NCBI RefSeq assembly: GCF_023051145.1
Contig: NZ_JALKFS010000005.1
Location: forward strand, 4,605,733-4,669,732
Direction: 5' to 3'
DNA length: 64,000 nucleotides
From: Williamsia sp. DF01-3
GTDB taxonomy: Bacteria; Actinomycetota; Actinomycetes; Mycobacteriales; Mycobacteriaceae
Of the stretch, positions 1 through 7,820 are shown piece after piece (positions within the stretch are counted from its first letter, which is position 1; every line of letters starts with the position of its first letter). A model generated the notes under the pieces. That model saw only the letters and a program-made list of their open reading frames with translations, was not told where the DNA came from and made no database searches. The position numbers and the translations under genes were made by a program.

Positions 1-1
1 A

Positions 2-175
2 GCCGGAGCAGTGGTCATCTTCCTCGTCCTGGTCGCACTCGCCGGGTACATGTACTGGCGTGCACAGCAACAGAAAGTGGACGCCAACAACGTCAACGAC
101 GAGTGGGACGAGAAGACCGGCAGCATCGTCCCGCCCGAGACTGCCGCCGCCCGCGCTGAAACCGAGAAGGTGTGA
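2..175 (+). CDS. pitA: PitA-type inorganic phosphate permease, C-terminal end (5' truncated)
   Basis: Only the last 57 codons are in the window. They give one hydrophobic segment (VVIFLVLVALAGYMYW), then a charged cytoplasmic-looking tail ending in TGA at 173-175. The identification is mainly by context. In mycobacteria pitA is followed by a membrane protein of about 92 residues, a DUF3349 protein and menE, exactly the order seen here. PitA proteins are low-affinity phosphate/proton symporters of the inner membrane. The next gene starts 3 bases after this stop, so they are probably cotranscribed. The fragment alone carries no diagnostic motif. Confidence 0.6.
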   Translation, partial: AGAVVIFLVLVALAGYMYWRAQQQKVDANNVNDEWDEKTGSIVPPETAAARAETEKV

Positions 176-178
176 TCG

Positions 179-457
179 ATGGAAACCGTTGAGGCAATCT
201 TCAAGGTCCTGGTGGTCGGGCTCATCCTCGGTGCCGGACTGCCTGCGATCTTCGCGGTCGGGTTGCGTCTGCACTCTGCGGGTGCGGGCGACAACCACGC
301 CGACGGCACAGCATCCTCGGGCAACCCGGCTCTGAAATACGTTGCGTACCTGCTGTTCGCCTTCATCGCGGCCGTCATCGTCACCGGAATCCTGTGGATC
401 ACCCGCGAGACGATCGACTACTACTTCGGCATCACCCTCTTCCCCTTCGCCGAGTGA
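179..457 (+). CDS. small conserved membrane protein (Rv0544c-like)
   Basis: This 92-residue protein has two predicted transmembrane helices, at about residues 8-28 (VLVVGLILGAGLPAIFAVGL) and 52-74 (YVAYLLFAFIAAVIVTGILWI). They are separated by a polar Gly/Ala/His/Asp-rich loop. The ATG lies 3 bases after the upstream permease stop. Its size and place between pitA and the DUF3349 genes match the uncharacterised mycobacterial protein Rv0544c. No enzymatic motif is visible and the function is unknown. A role linked to phosphate uptake would be inference from position only. Confidence 0.75.
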   Translation: METVEAIFKVLVVGLILGAGLPAIFAVGLRLHSAGAGDNHADGTASSGNPALKYVAYLLFAFIAAVIVTGILWITRETIDYYFGITLFPFAE

Positions 458-470
458 GAGACGCGTCCCG

Positions 471-779
471 ATGACAACGAGCACGCAGCACGAGAACCCT
501 TTCGAGGCGGTCTTGAACTGGCTGCGCAGCGGTTACCCCGATGGGATCCCGCCCCGCGACTACCACCCCGTGCTGGCTCTGCTCCGTCGATCACTGACCG
601 ATGAGCAGCTCGACAAAGTGGTTGACAACCTGCACGACCAGATCTCGGGTCCGGCACCCACCACAGCGGAGATCCGTGCCGCCGTGGCCGAGGTGACCCG
701 TGTCGAACCCGACAGCGAAGAGGTGCAACGTGTTTCGGCCCGCCTCGCCGCTGCCGGATGGCCATTGGCCAACCCCTGA
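471..779 (+). CDS. DUF3349 domain protein, first copy
   Basis: This 102-residue soluble protein starts at ATG 471, 13 bases after the membrane protein stop. It has the DUF3349 pattern: an N-terminal helical half with WLRSGYPDGIPPRDYHPVLA and LLRRSLTDEQL, and a C-terminal half ending in a helix and AAGWPL. DUF3349 proteins (for example Rv0543c) are small helical proteins confined largely to mycolata; their function is unknown. The next gene is a paralogue with the same motif order, so the family is tandemly duplicated here. Confidence 0.8.
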   Translation: MTTSTQHENPFEAVLNWLRSGYPDGIPPRDYHPVLALLRRSLTDEQLDKVVDNLHDQISGPAPTTAEIRAAVAEVTRVEPDSEEVQRVSARLAAAGWPLANP

Positions 780-888
780 CCGTTTCGGACCGATCGACCC
801 GGACGCGACCTGCAGGTGGTCGCAGTAGAATCTGGTCGGCTGGTCCGTCGCTGTTCGTCGATGGTTTTGATGCCCGGAAGGAGGCGTA

Positions 889-1239
889 GTGGATCGCCCG
901 CAGTTCTTGATGAGAGTCGTCAACTGGCTACGCGCCGGGTACCCGAACGGTGTGCCGTCCGGCGACTACGTCCCGCTGGTGGCGTTGTTGCGCCGACAGT
1001 TGTCCGAGGACGAGGTGAAGGCAGTCTCACGAGAGTTGATTCACCAGGGCCAGGTGACCAACGAGGGGCCTGAACCCATCAAGGCAGTGGACGCCGGGGT
1101 GCTCATCACCAAGATCACCGACGAACTGCCGTTCGAAGCCGACGTCGCCCGGATCCGCGCGCATCTGGAGGAGCAGGGGTGGCCGTTCGACCCCGCCCCG
1201 ACCCCCGAGCAGCCGGGTGATGATCGACCCCGTGGCTGA
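889..1239 (+). CDS. DUF3349 domain protein, second copy
   Basis: This 116-residue paralogue of the preceding gene shares the pattern WLRAGYPNGVPSGDYVPLVALLRRQLSEDE and a C-terminal EEQGWPF. Translation most likely starts at GTG 889, preceded by a clear ribosome binding site (GGAGG at 880-884). The last 23 bases overlap the start of menE, so translation of the two is probably coupled. Which copy is the orthologue of mycobacterial Rv0543c cannot be told by eye, but this one directly abuts menE as in mycobacteria. Function unknown. Confidence 0.8.
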   Translation: MDRPQFLMRVVNWLRAGYPNGVPSGDYVPLVALLRRQLSEDEVKAVSRELIHQGQVTNEGPEPIKAVDAGVLITKITDELPFEADVARIRAHLEEQGWPFDPAPTPEQPGDDRPRG

Positions 1240-2395
1240 CCGACGTCCGCTCGAACCACTGCCACTGTCGGCCGCATCTACGAATACTGATGCGCTGCAA
1301 CGACTTCTGGATGGCGAAGGCTCCTACCTACCGGTGCCCACCCACGACGAGGCCGAAACCCGGCGGCTCACTGCGGCTCTCGGCGCGGGCGAACCGATCG
1401 ACGACGATGTGGCGCTGGTGGTCGCGACGTCGGGCACCACGGGCACCCCGAAAGGCGCCATGCATTCCGCTGCTTCGGTGAAGGCCTCGATCGATGCCAC
1501 ACACGAGTACCTCGGCGGGCCGGGGGCGTGGTTGCTGGCCTTGCCTCCTCATCACATCGCGGGGCTGCAGGTGTTGCTGCGGAGCATGCGGGCCGGATTC
1601 GATCCGGTGACGCTCGATGTTGCCGATGGATTCGACCCGGTCGACCTCATCGCCGGGGTGGACAAGTTGCCAGGCCCGCGTCGATACACCTCGCTGGTGC
1701 CCACCCAGCTCATCAAGGTGCTCGCCGACCCGTCGGCTGTGGCCGCCCTGCGCGGCGTGGACGCCGTCCTGGTGGGCGGGGCCGCCACCCCGGCGCCGCT
1801 ACGCGAACGAGCGATCGACGCCGGCATCCCGATCGTGCGCACCTACGGGATGAGCGAGACCTGCGGCGGTTGCGTCTACGACGGCCGGCCTCTGCCCGGG
1901 GTCCGGATTCGTATCGACGGCTCACCGTCGGGCCGGGTGCAGCTGGGCGGACCGATGGTCGCCTCCGGCTATCGAGGCCGTCCAGATCATCCTGCATTCG
2001 CCGAACCCGGATGGTTCCGCACCGACGATCTCGGCACCCTGAACGCCGACGGGTCGCTGTCGATACTGGGCCGCGCCGACGAAGCGATCAGCTCCGGGGG
2101 CCTCACCATCGTTCCGCAGGTGGTCGAGGCCGCCCTGCTCACCGATCCTGCGGTCAGCGAATGCGCGGTTCTCGGTTTACCCGACGAAAGGCTCGGGGAG
2201 CAGGTCGTCGCAGCGATTGTTCTTTCTCCCGGCGCATTGGCCACCACCGAAGATTTGCAGGAAGTCGTCGCGAAACAGCTGGACAAGACCGCCGTCCCCC
2301 GTCGAGTGTTCCTTGTCGATGACCTGCCCAGACGGGGCCCAGGCAAGGTGGATCGTGCGGCACTTCGCAGCCAACTGAGCGGGCGCGGCCGGTAA
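1217..2395 (+). CDS. menE: o-succinylbenzoate-CoA ligase MenE
   Basis: MenE activates o-succinylbenzoate to its CoA thioester in menaquinone synthesis, using ATP. The 392-residue protein has ANL-superfamily motifs in order: the phosphate-binding loop ATSGTTGTPKGAMHS near residue 75, the adenine motif TYGMSETCGG near 212, the GWFRTDD motif near 265, and the C-terminal catalytic lysine motif GPGKVDR near 378. The length suits the short actinobacterial MenE. The start is GTG 1217 or ATG 1220; both lie inside the end of the DUF3349 gene. Position in a pitA-to-menE gene string, with menA 9 kb downstream, supports MenE over other acyl-CoA ligases. Confidence 0.9.
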   Translation: MMIDPVADRRPLEPLPLSAASTNTDALQRLLDGEGSYLPVPTHDEAETRRLTAALGAGEPIDDDVALVVATSGTTGTPKGAMHSAASVKASIDATHEYLGGPGAWLLALPPHHIAGLQVLLRSMRAGFDPVTLDVADGFDPVDLIAGVDKLPGPRRYTSLVPTQLIKVLADPSAVAALRGVDAVLVGGAATPAPLRERAIDAGIPIVRTYGMSETCGGCVYDGRPLPGVRIRIDGSPSGRVQLGGPMVASGYRGRPDHPAFAEPGWFRTDDLGTLNADGSLSILGRADEAISSGGLTIVPQVVEAALLTDPAVSECAVLGLPDERLGEQVVAAIVLSPGALATTEDLQEVVAKQLDKTAVPRRVFLVDDLPRRGPGKVDRAALRSQLSGRGR

Positions 2396-2551
2396 TTCAG
2401 CGGTGGTTCGGAGGCCCGCGCCACGTCAAGAACCGACTGACTGGCGCCGCTTTCCGACCCCATTACGATTCGTGTTCTTTGTCACCCGTTCCCGACTGGT
2501 TGGGTGAAACTAACTATATGAATCGGGGGAACCGGCTAAAACAGCAGTGCG

Positions 2552-3220
2552 ATGAATGAGCAGAGTTGTGACCGTGAACGGAAGATCGGTGTGGTGGAGG
2601 ACTTCGAGTCCCAGCTCACCGGACTGGCTGCCATCATCAATGGTTCCGACGGTATGACGTTTGCCGCGGGGGCGAGCACCGTGGAAGGTTTGCTCAACAT
2701 CACCACCGACCTCGATCTGGTGATCTTGGACCTGCGCCTCGAAGACGGTTCCACGCCAAAATCCAACGTCGAGCAATTGCACGCGGCCGGCATCAAGGTG
2801 CTGGTCTTCACCACGGCGGACTACCCCGACCTCGTTCGCGCCGCCACCGCTGCCGGCGTTCTCGGCGTGGTGCGCAAATCGGTACGCAACACCGAACTGG
2901 TGGAGGCCATCCGATCTGCAGCCGACGGGAACACCGTCGCGACGATGGACTGGGCTTCGGCCATCGACGCCGACCCGGCGCTGTCCGAGGTGAATCTCAG
3001 CCCGCGTCAGCGGCAGGTACTGGAGCTCTATGCGTCCGGTGAGCCTGCCAATCGCGTTGCATCGCTCACCGGTCTGTCCACCGAGACCGTCAACGTGTAC
3101 TTGTCCCGGATCCGCCGCAAGTATGCCGATGCCGGTCGTCCGGCACCGACCAAGACCGATCTCTACAAACGCGCATTGGAGGACGGTTGGCTTCCGATAC
3201 CGCGACTCTTCCGGCGCTGA
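2552..3220 (+). CDS. NarL/FixJ-type response regulator
   Basis: The 222-residue protein has an N-terminal receiver domain: acidic pair E16/D17, phospho-acceptor D60 in VILDLRLEDGS, and Thr in VFTTAD near residue 90. A LuxR-type helix-turn-helix follows at about 150-215 (LSPRQRQVLELYASGEPANRVA...). The 156-base gap from menE holds an AT-rich patch (AACTATAT near 2511) that could be a promoter -10, but no convincing -35 pairs with it. The stop lies inside the downstream kinase gene (34-base overlap), so the two are a translationally coupled pair. The output domain closely resembles the small HTH protein encoded at 5.6 kb. Confidence 0.85.
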   Translation: MNEQSCDRERKIGVVEDFESQLTGLAAIINGSDGMTFAAGASTVEGLLNITTDLDLVILDLRLEDGSTPKSNVEQLHAAGIKVLVFTTADYPDLVRAATAAGVLGVVRKSVRNTELVEAIRSAADGNTVATMDWASAIDADPALSEVNLSPRQRQVLELYASGEPANRVASLTGLSTETVNVYLSRIRRKYADAGRPAPTKTDLYKRALEDGWLPIPRLFRR

Positions 3221-4422
3221 ACAGCACTCCGGCGACCGGTTTTGATCCGGAAGGCGGCGTATCAGCCGCCGACAAGATCTTCCGTCAGTTCTGCCGCTAT
3301 CTCGGAATCGGCTACTGCCTCAGCTTCGTCGGGCTGAGCAGTGTCATCACGAGATCGCTCGACGTGGTCCCGATGTGGTGGACGGTGGCCACGCTGCTCT
3401 CCGTATACGGGTCGGCGATCGTGATGATCATTGCCTCGTTCCGACCGGATATTCGTGCCGTACGGGCCGCATCGAGTGCGGTGGTTATCGGCTACGCACT
3501 GACCATCGTCACGTGGCCACTGGTGTGGAATGGTGTGCAACTCGATGTGGCGCAGGGAATGTGGTTCACCCAGTTCAACGGGGTGGTCGCCTTCAGCGCT
3601 GCGCTGACCTGGCGCGTCCGGTGGTCGCTGCCCTACTGGCTCTTCGTCCTGGTCTCGGTGCAGTTCGTCAATGATGTGGTCCGCGTGTCGGACCACAGCA
3701 ATCCGGTCGCTGTCGAGATCGCCTGGAGCTTCTGCCTCACGGCGATGCCTTACGCGATGGGAGTAGCCGCGATTCGCTCGGGACGCATCCTCGACACCAC
3801 TCGGCACCAATCTGCCACTGCTGCTGCCGAAGCCGCTGCGGACGTTGCTCGCGCACATGAACGTTCGAGGTTCGATGCACTCACCCACGACGGCGTGATG
3901 GCCACGTTGCTGGCTGCCGCCCGCCACGACATGTCACCGGCACTGGTCGAACAGGCCACCGACACGCTCACCAAACTCGAGGTCCTTGAATCCGGGGTCC
4001 GGCAACAAGCCGAGTTCGACGTCGACGCTGCCATCAGTCAGTTACGCAGTGCCACCGGCGAAGTCGACGACTCGATCCGGTTGATCAGCTTCAACGGAAC
4101 CGCCGATCCGGCCACCCGTTACCCGGGTACCGTCGTTCGGACGATGTCCGCAGCACTGGCCGAGGCCCTCCGCAACAGTGTTCAACACGCCGGGCCGGGT
4201 GCCCGCCGGTCGGTGCAGGTGAGGGCCGGCGACAATCTTCTCCGGGTGACGGTCGGCGACAACGGCCTCGGGTTCGATTCTGCGGCCGTTCCCGGCCACC
4301 GGCTCGGCCTCGCCGTCAGCGTCCGAGGACGAATGAAGCAATTGCCTGGTGGCTCAGCCGAAATCGCGTCACGGCCGGGCGAGGGCACTCGCATCGATTT
4401 GACATGGCGACGACCGCAATGA
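3187..4422 (+). CDS. membrane sensor histidine kinase (atypical HisKA_3 type)
   Basis: This 411-residue protein has about six transmembrane segments in residues 40-195, then a helical linker and a kinase core. The likely phospho-acceptor is H234 in ALTHDGVMATLL, a diverged form of the HisKA_3 LHD motif. The ATPase domain keeps an N-box (EALRNSVQHA), G1 (DNGLGFD) and G2 (GEGTRIDL). The start is TTG 3187, inside the end of the response regulator gene, its obvious partner. The stop overlaps the next gene by 19 bases. The stimulus is unknown; the sensor part is wholly membrane-embedded with no extracellular domain. Confidence 0.8.
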   Translation: MASDTATLPALNSTPATGFDPEGGVSAADKIFRQFCRYLGIGYCLSFVGLSSVITRSLDVVPMWWTVATLLSVYGSAIVMIIASFRPDIRAVRAASSAVVIGYALTIVTWPLVWNGVQLDVAQGMWFTQFNGVVAFSAALTWRVRWSLPYWLFVLVSVQFVNDVVRVSDHSNPVAVEIAWSFCLTAMPYAMGVAAIRSGRILDTTRHQSATAAAEAAADVARAHERSRFDALTHDGVMATLLAAARHDMSPALVEQATDTLTKLEVLESGVRQQAEFDVDAAISQLRSATGEVDDSIRLISFNGTADPATRYPGTVVRTMSAALAEALRNSVQHAGPGARRSVQVRAGDNLLRVTVGDNGLGFDSAAVPGHRLGLAVSVRGRMKQLPGGSAEIASRPGEGTRIDLTWRRPQ

Positions 4423-5495
4423 ATCTCGCAACACCGACAGGTCCCACCGACGTCCGCGAGGTGCTGGGCTTGCACACCCGCCTGGCGCGGGGGTTGACGG
4501 GCGCGGTGGTGCTGGCGATGGCCTTCTGCGCGCTACAGAACACCGCCGGAGTGTCACCGATGTGGCCCGAGGTGGTCGCCGTTCTCATCATGGCCGCCGC
4601 GACCGTGGCCGTGGTCATGTTGCCGCACGACCCGCTACTTCATTCTGCGGCACTCGTCTTGGCGTTGTCGCCGCCCGTGGCCGCGGCGTTCCTGCTGTCG
4701 GTGGTGCCGGTGCCATTGGAGACATCGAATCAGATCTGGGTGTCCGGCTATTCGTCGATCATCTATGTGTTCATGTGTCTGCGCGGGCGCGCGCGATACG
4801 CGTGGTCGAGTATCGCCGTCACGGTTGGGGTCTACGGCGCCTGGGCGGCGCTCACCGAGCAGGGCTGGTGGACCGGAGCCACCACACCGATCTACAACTC
4901 GGGCGTGGTCGCGGTCGTAACCGTGCTCGCATTGGCCGTCCGCCCGACGATCCGTTCGATCTTCACTCTCCGACAGCAGTCGATGACGCGCGCGGCGGAG
5001 GCATCTGCCGTTGCGGCGGCCCAATCCGAGCGCAACGTCCGGCTACGCGAACTCGATCAACTCGCTCGCCCTCTGCTCGAACGGATCGCCGCGGGCACGC
5101 CTCTGTCGGATCATGAGCGGCAATCGTGCGAACTGCTCGAAGCTCATCTGCGCGATCAGCTTCGAGCACAAGCACTGGTGACCCCCTCGACGGCTGCGGC
5201 CGCACGCGCGGCTCGCGGTCGGGGCGTCGAGGTGTTGATGATCGACGACGGGGGCCTCGACGACGCGGACGCGACGGTCCGCGACCGCGCCAGCACCGTG
5301 GTCACCGATGCACTGGCCGAGGCGGGGGACGGGGACGTGCGCATTCGCGTGCTGCCACCCGGCCGGTCGACGGTCCTGTCCATTTATCGCAGTGGAGTTT
5401 CCGGAACCCGCCGCATAGACCTTGACAGATCAGGCAAGATGTCAAAAGGCAATCACATCGTGAAGTTTTCGAACTCCGATATTGAAGACGAATAG
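4404..5495 (+). CDS. kinase-like membrane protein lacking ATPase motifs
   Basis: A 363-residue protein with the same plan as the upstream kinase: about six transmembrane segments in residues 28-180, a coiled-coil-prone Ala/Arg/Gln-rich linker at about 190-220, and a soluble C-terminus. That C-terminus has no recognisable N-box, G1 or G2, and no His-Asp phospho-acceptor. Its ending (GTRRIDLDRSG) only faintly recalls a G2-type strand. I infer a degenerate kinase, perhaps a regulator or co-sensor of the upstream pair. The start is ATG 4404 (or 4419), overlapping the kinase gene, so the three genes are one operon. The function is not established. Confidence 0.7.
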   Translation: MATTAMNLATPTGPTDVREVLGLHTRLARGLTGAVVLAMAFCALQNTAGVSPMWPEVVAVLIMAAATVAVVMLPHDPLLHSAALVLALSPPVAAAFLLSVVPVPLETSNQIWVSGYSSIIYVFMCLRGRARYAWSSIAVTVGVYGAWAALTEQGWWTGATTPIYNSGVVAVVTVLALAVRPTIRSIFTLRQQSMTRAAEASAVAAAQSERNVRLRELDQLARPLLERIAAGTPLSDHERQSCELLEAHLRDQLRAQALVTPSTAAAARAARGRGVEVLMIDDGGLDDADATVRDRASTVVTDALAEAGDGDVRIRVLPPGRSTVLSIYRSGVSGTRRIDLDRSGKMSKGNHIVKFSNSDIEDE

Positions 5496-5536
5496 TTTGC
5501 AAGGCTCACGATGACCCCTATTCGTGTGACACCAAA

Positions 5537-5597
5537 AGATATATCTGTTGGGTTGTTGCCACTCGCGATAAGTTCTCCTGATGGGTCGGGGGACCCA
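5537..5597 (+). promoter_or_regulatory. palindrome and hairpin in the leader of the small LuxR-type gene
   Basis: The 10-bp perfect palindrome AGATATATCT lies at 5537-5546 in an unusually AT-rich patch. It is followed by a 6-bp-stem hairpin TGGGTC-GGGG-GACCCA at 5582-5597, just before the ribosome binding site of the small HTH gene. The palindrome could be a regulator site and the hairpin a terminator of the upstream operon or a leader structure. There is no T-run, so the role is undecided. Confidence 0.35.
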
Positions 5598-5638
5598 AGT
5601 TCCGGCCTGTGGCCTGCCCGAGGAGTAGCTCTGCATTG

Positions 5639-5896
5639 GTGTTGCCGTTGACCGGTTCAAAACCCCTACCAGCCCCACCACTGACCGCCCGCGAAATAGA
5701 AATTCTGCGCGAATGGGTCATGCGCGAGTCAAAAGCGGAAGTGGCCAAAGCGCTGTTCATCACCCCCGCCACGGTGAGCACGCACGTGAATCGGATCAGA
5801 CTGAAATACGCGTCGGTGGGTCGTCCGGCGAACACAAAGGCGGCATTGCTCGCCCGCGCTCTACAAGACGGTCACATCGATCTCGACGAGTTGTAA
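5639..5896 (+). CDS. stand-alone LuxR-type helix-turn-helix protein
   Basis: Only about 85 residues long, almost entirely a GerE/LuxR DNA-binding domain: LTAREIEILREWVMRESKAE, then ALFITPATVSTHVNRIRLKYASVGRPANTKAALLARALQDGHI. There is no receiver domain. It parallels the output domain of the response regulator at 2.5 kb (KYA-GRPA-TK--L--RAL-DG in both). I prefer GTG 5639 or TTG 5636 because an AGGAG at 5620-5624 fits; the frame is open back to GTG 5609. It lies 143 bases downstream of the kinase-like gene and may act with it. Its regulation and targets are unknown. Confidence 0.7.
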   Translation: MLPLTGSKPLPAPPLTAREIEILREWVMRESKAEVAKALFITPATVSTHVNRIRLKYASVGRPANTKAALLARALQDGHIDLDEL

Positions 5897-5943
5897 ACGG
5901 TCTCGGTGTAATACCTGACTGTCTTGCTGCCGGGTGGTGAACT

Positions 5944-5993
5944 CACGACAGCACCTGGCAGCCCACGACAGCCGGTGTAAGGGCCACGACAGC
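5944..5993 (+). repeat. three phased direct repeats CACGACAGC upstream of the ABC exporter
   Basis: Identical 9-mers CACGACAGC occur at 5944-5952, 5964-5972 and 5985-5993, spaced 20 and 21 bp, that is, about two helical turns. They sit just upstream of the DrrA-like gene (start 6016). SARP-family activators are known to bind short direct repeats phased by about one or two helical turns, and a SARP-type regulator is encoded at the other end of this operon. I infer a candidate SARP binding site. Confidence 0.5.
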
Positions 5994-6015
5994 GCGTCGG
6001 CGCAGAGTCTGTTCC

Positions 6016-6999
6016 ATGAACACACCACTGCACACCGATGCGCCGGCCATCGAGGCCCGCGGATTGGTCAAACACTTCGGTTCCACCAAGGCCGTCGATG
6101 GCGTCGATCTGGTGGTTCCCACCGGATCGGTCTACGGAGTCCTTGGCCCCAACGGAGCAGGCAAGACCACCACCGTGCGTATGCTCGCCACCCTCCTCAA
6201 GCCCGACGAGGGCCAGGCGAAGATATTCGGGTACGACGTGACCGCCGACTCGGTCGCCGTACGCTCTCTGGTCGGCGTCACCGGCCAGTACGCGTCGGTC
6301 GACGAAGACCTTTCCGCCACCGAGAACCTCATCGTCTTCGGTCGCCTGCTCGGCAACAGTCGCCGGGCGTCGCGGCAACGGGCCCACGACCTGCTCGAGG
6401 AGTTCGGACTCACCGACGCCGCCAAACGACCACTCAAACAGTTCTCGGGCGGGATGCGTCGGCGACTCGACCTCGCTGCAAGCCTGATAGCCACTCCCCC
6501 ACTGCTCTTCCTCGATGAACCGACCACCGGTCTCGACCCGCGTACCCGCGCACAGATGTGGGACACCATCCGGCGTCTCGTCGCCGGTGGGAGCACAGTG
6601 CTGCTCACCACCCAATACCTCGACGAGGCCGACCAACTCGCCGACCGCATCGCGGTGATCGACCACGGGCGGGTGATCGCCGATGGCACGGCGGACGAGC
6701 TGAAGAGCTCGGTCGGGTCGTCCACCCTGCAACTGACACCCGCCGACAAGTCGATGGCCCCGGCCGCAGCCGCGCTCATCGAGAGAATCCTGTCCGAACC
6801 GGCCACGCTCAGCGCGGAAGCCGGACGGATCACCGCCCCCATGGACCGCCCGGATCTTCTGCCCGACGTCCTCATCGCGTTGCGCGAGGAGGGCATCGCG
6901 ATCGAAGGGCTGAACGTCCAGAAGCCAAGTCTCGACGAGGTCTTCCTCACCATCACCGGCAAACCCGCCGACCCCACTTCCGAGGAGCAAGCCGCATGA
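6016..6999 (+). CDS. DrrA-type ABC exporter ATPase
   Basis: A 327-residue ATPase of the daunorubicin-resistance (DrrA) family. It shows Walker A GPNGAGKTTT near residue 43, signature FSGGMRRRLDLA near 142, Walker B LLFLDEPTTGLD near 162, the H-loop region LLTTQYLDEADQLADR near 200, and the C-terminal extension ending in KPSLDEVFLTITGK typical of the family. It would power export of a hydrophobic compound through the permease encoded next; the stop and the permease start overlap as ATGA. The substrate is unknown. No clear ribosome binding site precedes the ATG. Confidence 0.88.
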   Translation: MNTPLHTDAPAIEARGLVKHFGSTKAVDGVDLVVPTGSVYGVLGPNGAGKTTTVRMLATLLKPDEGQAKIFGYDVTADSVAVRSLVGVTGQYASVDEDLSATENLIVFGRLLGNSRRASRQRAHDLLEEFGLTDAAKRPLKQFSGGMRRRLDLAASLIATPPLLFLDEPTTGLDPRTRAQMWDTIRRLVAGGSTVLLTTQYLDEADQLADRIAVIDHGRVIADGTADELKSSVGSSTLQLTPADKSMAPAAAALIERILSEPATLSAEAGRITAPMDRPDLLPDVLIALREEGIAIEGLNVQKPSLDEVFLTITGKPADPTSEEQAA

Positions 7000-7820
7000 C
7001 CACACTCATCGACAAACCCATCACCACCGCACCCACCAACACCACCGTCCCCGTCCGATCGGTCAGCGTCGCCGACGCCGTCAGGCAGTCGTTCACGATG
7101 GGCTACCGCGGTCTGCTCAAGATCCGCCACAACCCCGAGCAACTGTTCGACGTTGTGCTGCAACCGATCATCTTCACCCTGATGTTCACCTACATCTTCG
7201 GCGGCGCCCTCGCCGGCAGCGTGCACGACTACCTGCCGATCATCATTCCCGGCATCCTGGTGCAGACGGTGATCGTCACCAGCATCGTCACCGGCACCCA
7301 GCTACGTGAAGACATGGACAAAGGTGTCTTCGACCGCTTCCGGTCGCTCCCGATCGCTCGGATAAGCCCTTTGGCGGGTGCACTTCTCGCCGACGTCGTC
7401 CGCTACCTGATCGCCACCGTGATCACGTTTGTGGTGGGCATCGCGATGGGCTGGCGACCAGACGCCCTGGGCGTGCTCGGTGCGACCCTGCTCGTCATCA
7501 CCTGCAGCTTCGCGGTGTCGTGGATCTTCGCGTTCATGGGCACCATCATGAAGAAAGCCTCTGCCGTACAGGGTATCTCCATGCTCATCCTGTTCCCGCT
7601 GACCTTCATGTCGAACGCCTTCGTCCAGCCGGAGACCATGCCCGGCTGGATGCAGTCCTTCGTCAACGTCAACCCCATCTCGCACCTGGTCAGCGCGGTC
7701 CGCGAACTGACCAACAACGGACATGTCGGCATGCACGTCGTCTGGTCACTCGTGGGTGCCGCCATCATCATCGTGATCATGGCTCCACTCACGGTGAAGT
7801 CGTACATGCGCAACGCCTAG
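6996..7820 (+). CDS. DrrB-type ABC-2 exporter permease
   Basis: This 274-residue ABC-2 permease is coupled to the ATPase gene by an ATGA overlap. It has six hydrophobic segments, an N-terminal cytoplasmic arm (residues 1-50), the ABC-2 features GILVQTVIVTSIVTGTQLREDMDKGVFDRFRSLPI split around residues 85-120, and FPLTFMSNAFVQPETMPGW near 200, typical of DrrB. With the ATPase it should form a two-plus-two exporter. Its stop overlaps the convergent regulator gene by 4 bases. The substrate cannot be inferred from sequence. Confidence 0.87.
   Translation: MTTLIDKPITTAPTNTTVPVRSVSVADAVRQSFTMGYRGLLKIRHNPEQLFDVVLQPIIFTLMFTYIFGGALAGSVHDYLPIIIPGILVQTVIVTSIVTGTQLREDMDKGVFDRFRSLPIARISPLAGALLADVVRYLIATVITFVVGIAMGWRPDALGVLGATLLVITCSFAVSWIFAFMGTIMKKASAVQGISMLILFPLTFMSNAFVQPETMPGWMQSFVNVNPISHLVSAVRELTNNGHVGMHVVWSLVGAAIIIVIMAPLTVKSYMRNA

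Noticed and set aside
5872-7005. Long minus-strand open frame opposite the DrrA-like ATPase gene
   Set aside because: The plus strand encodes a clear ABC ATPase over the same bases; the antisense frame has no recognisable domain and is a high-G+C shadow.
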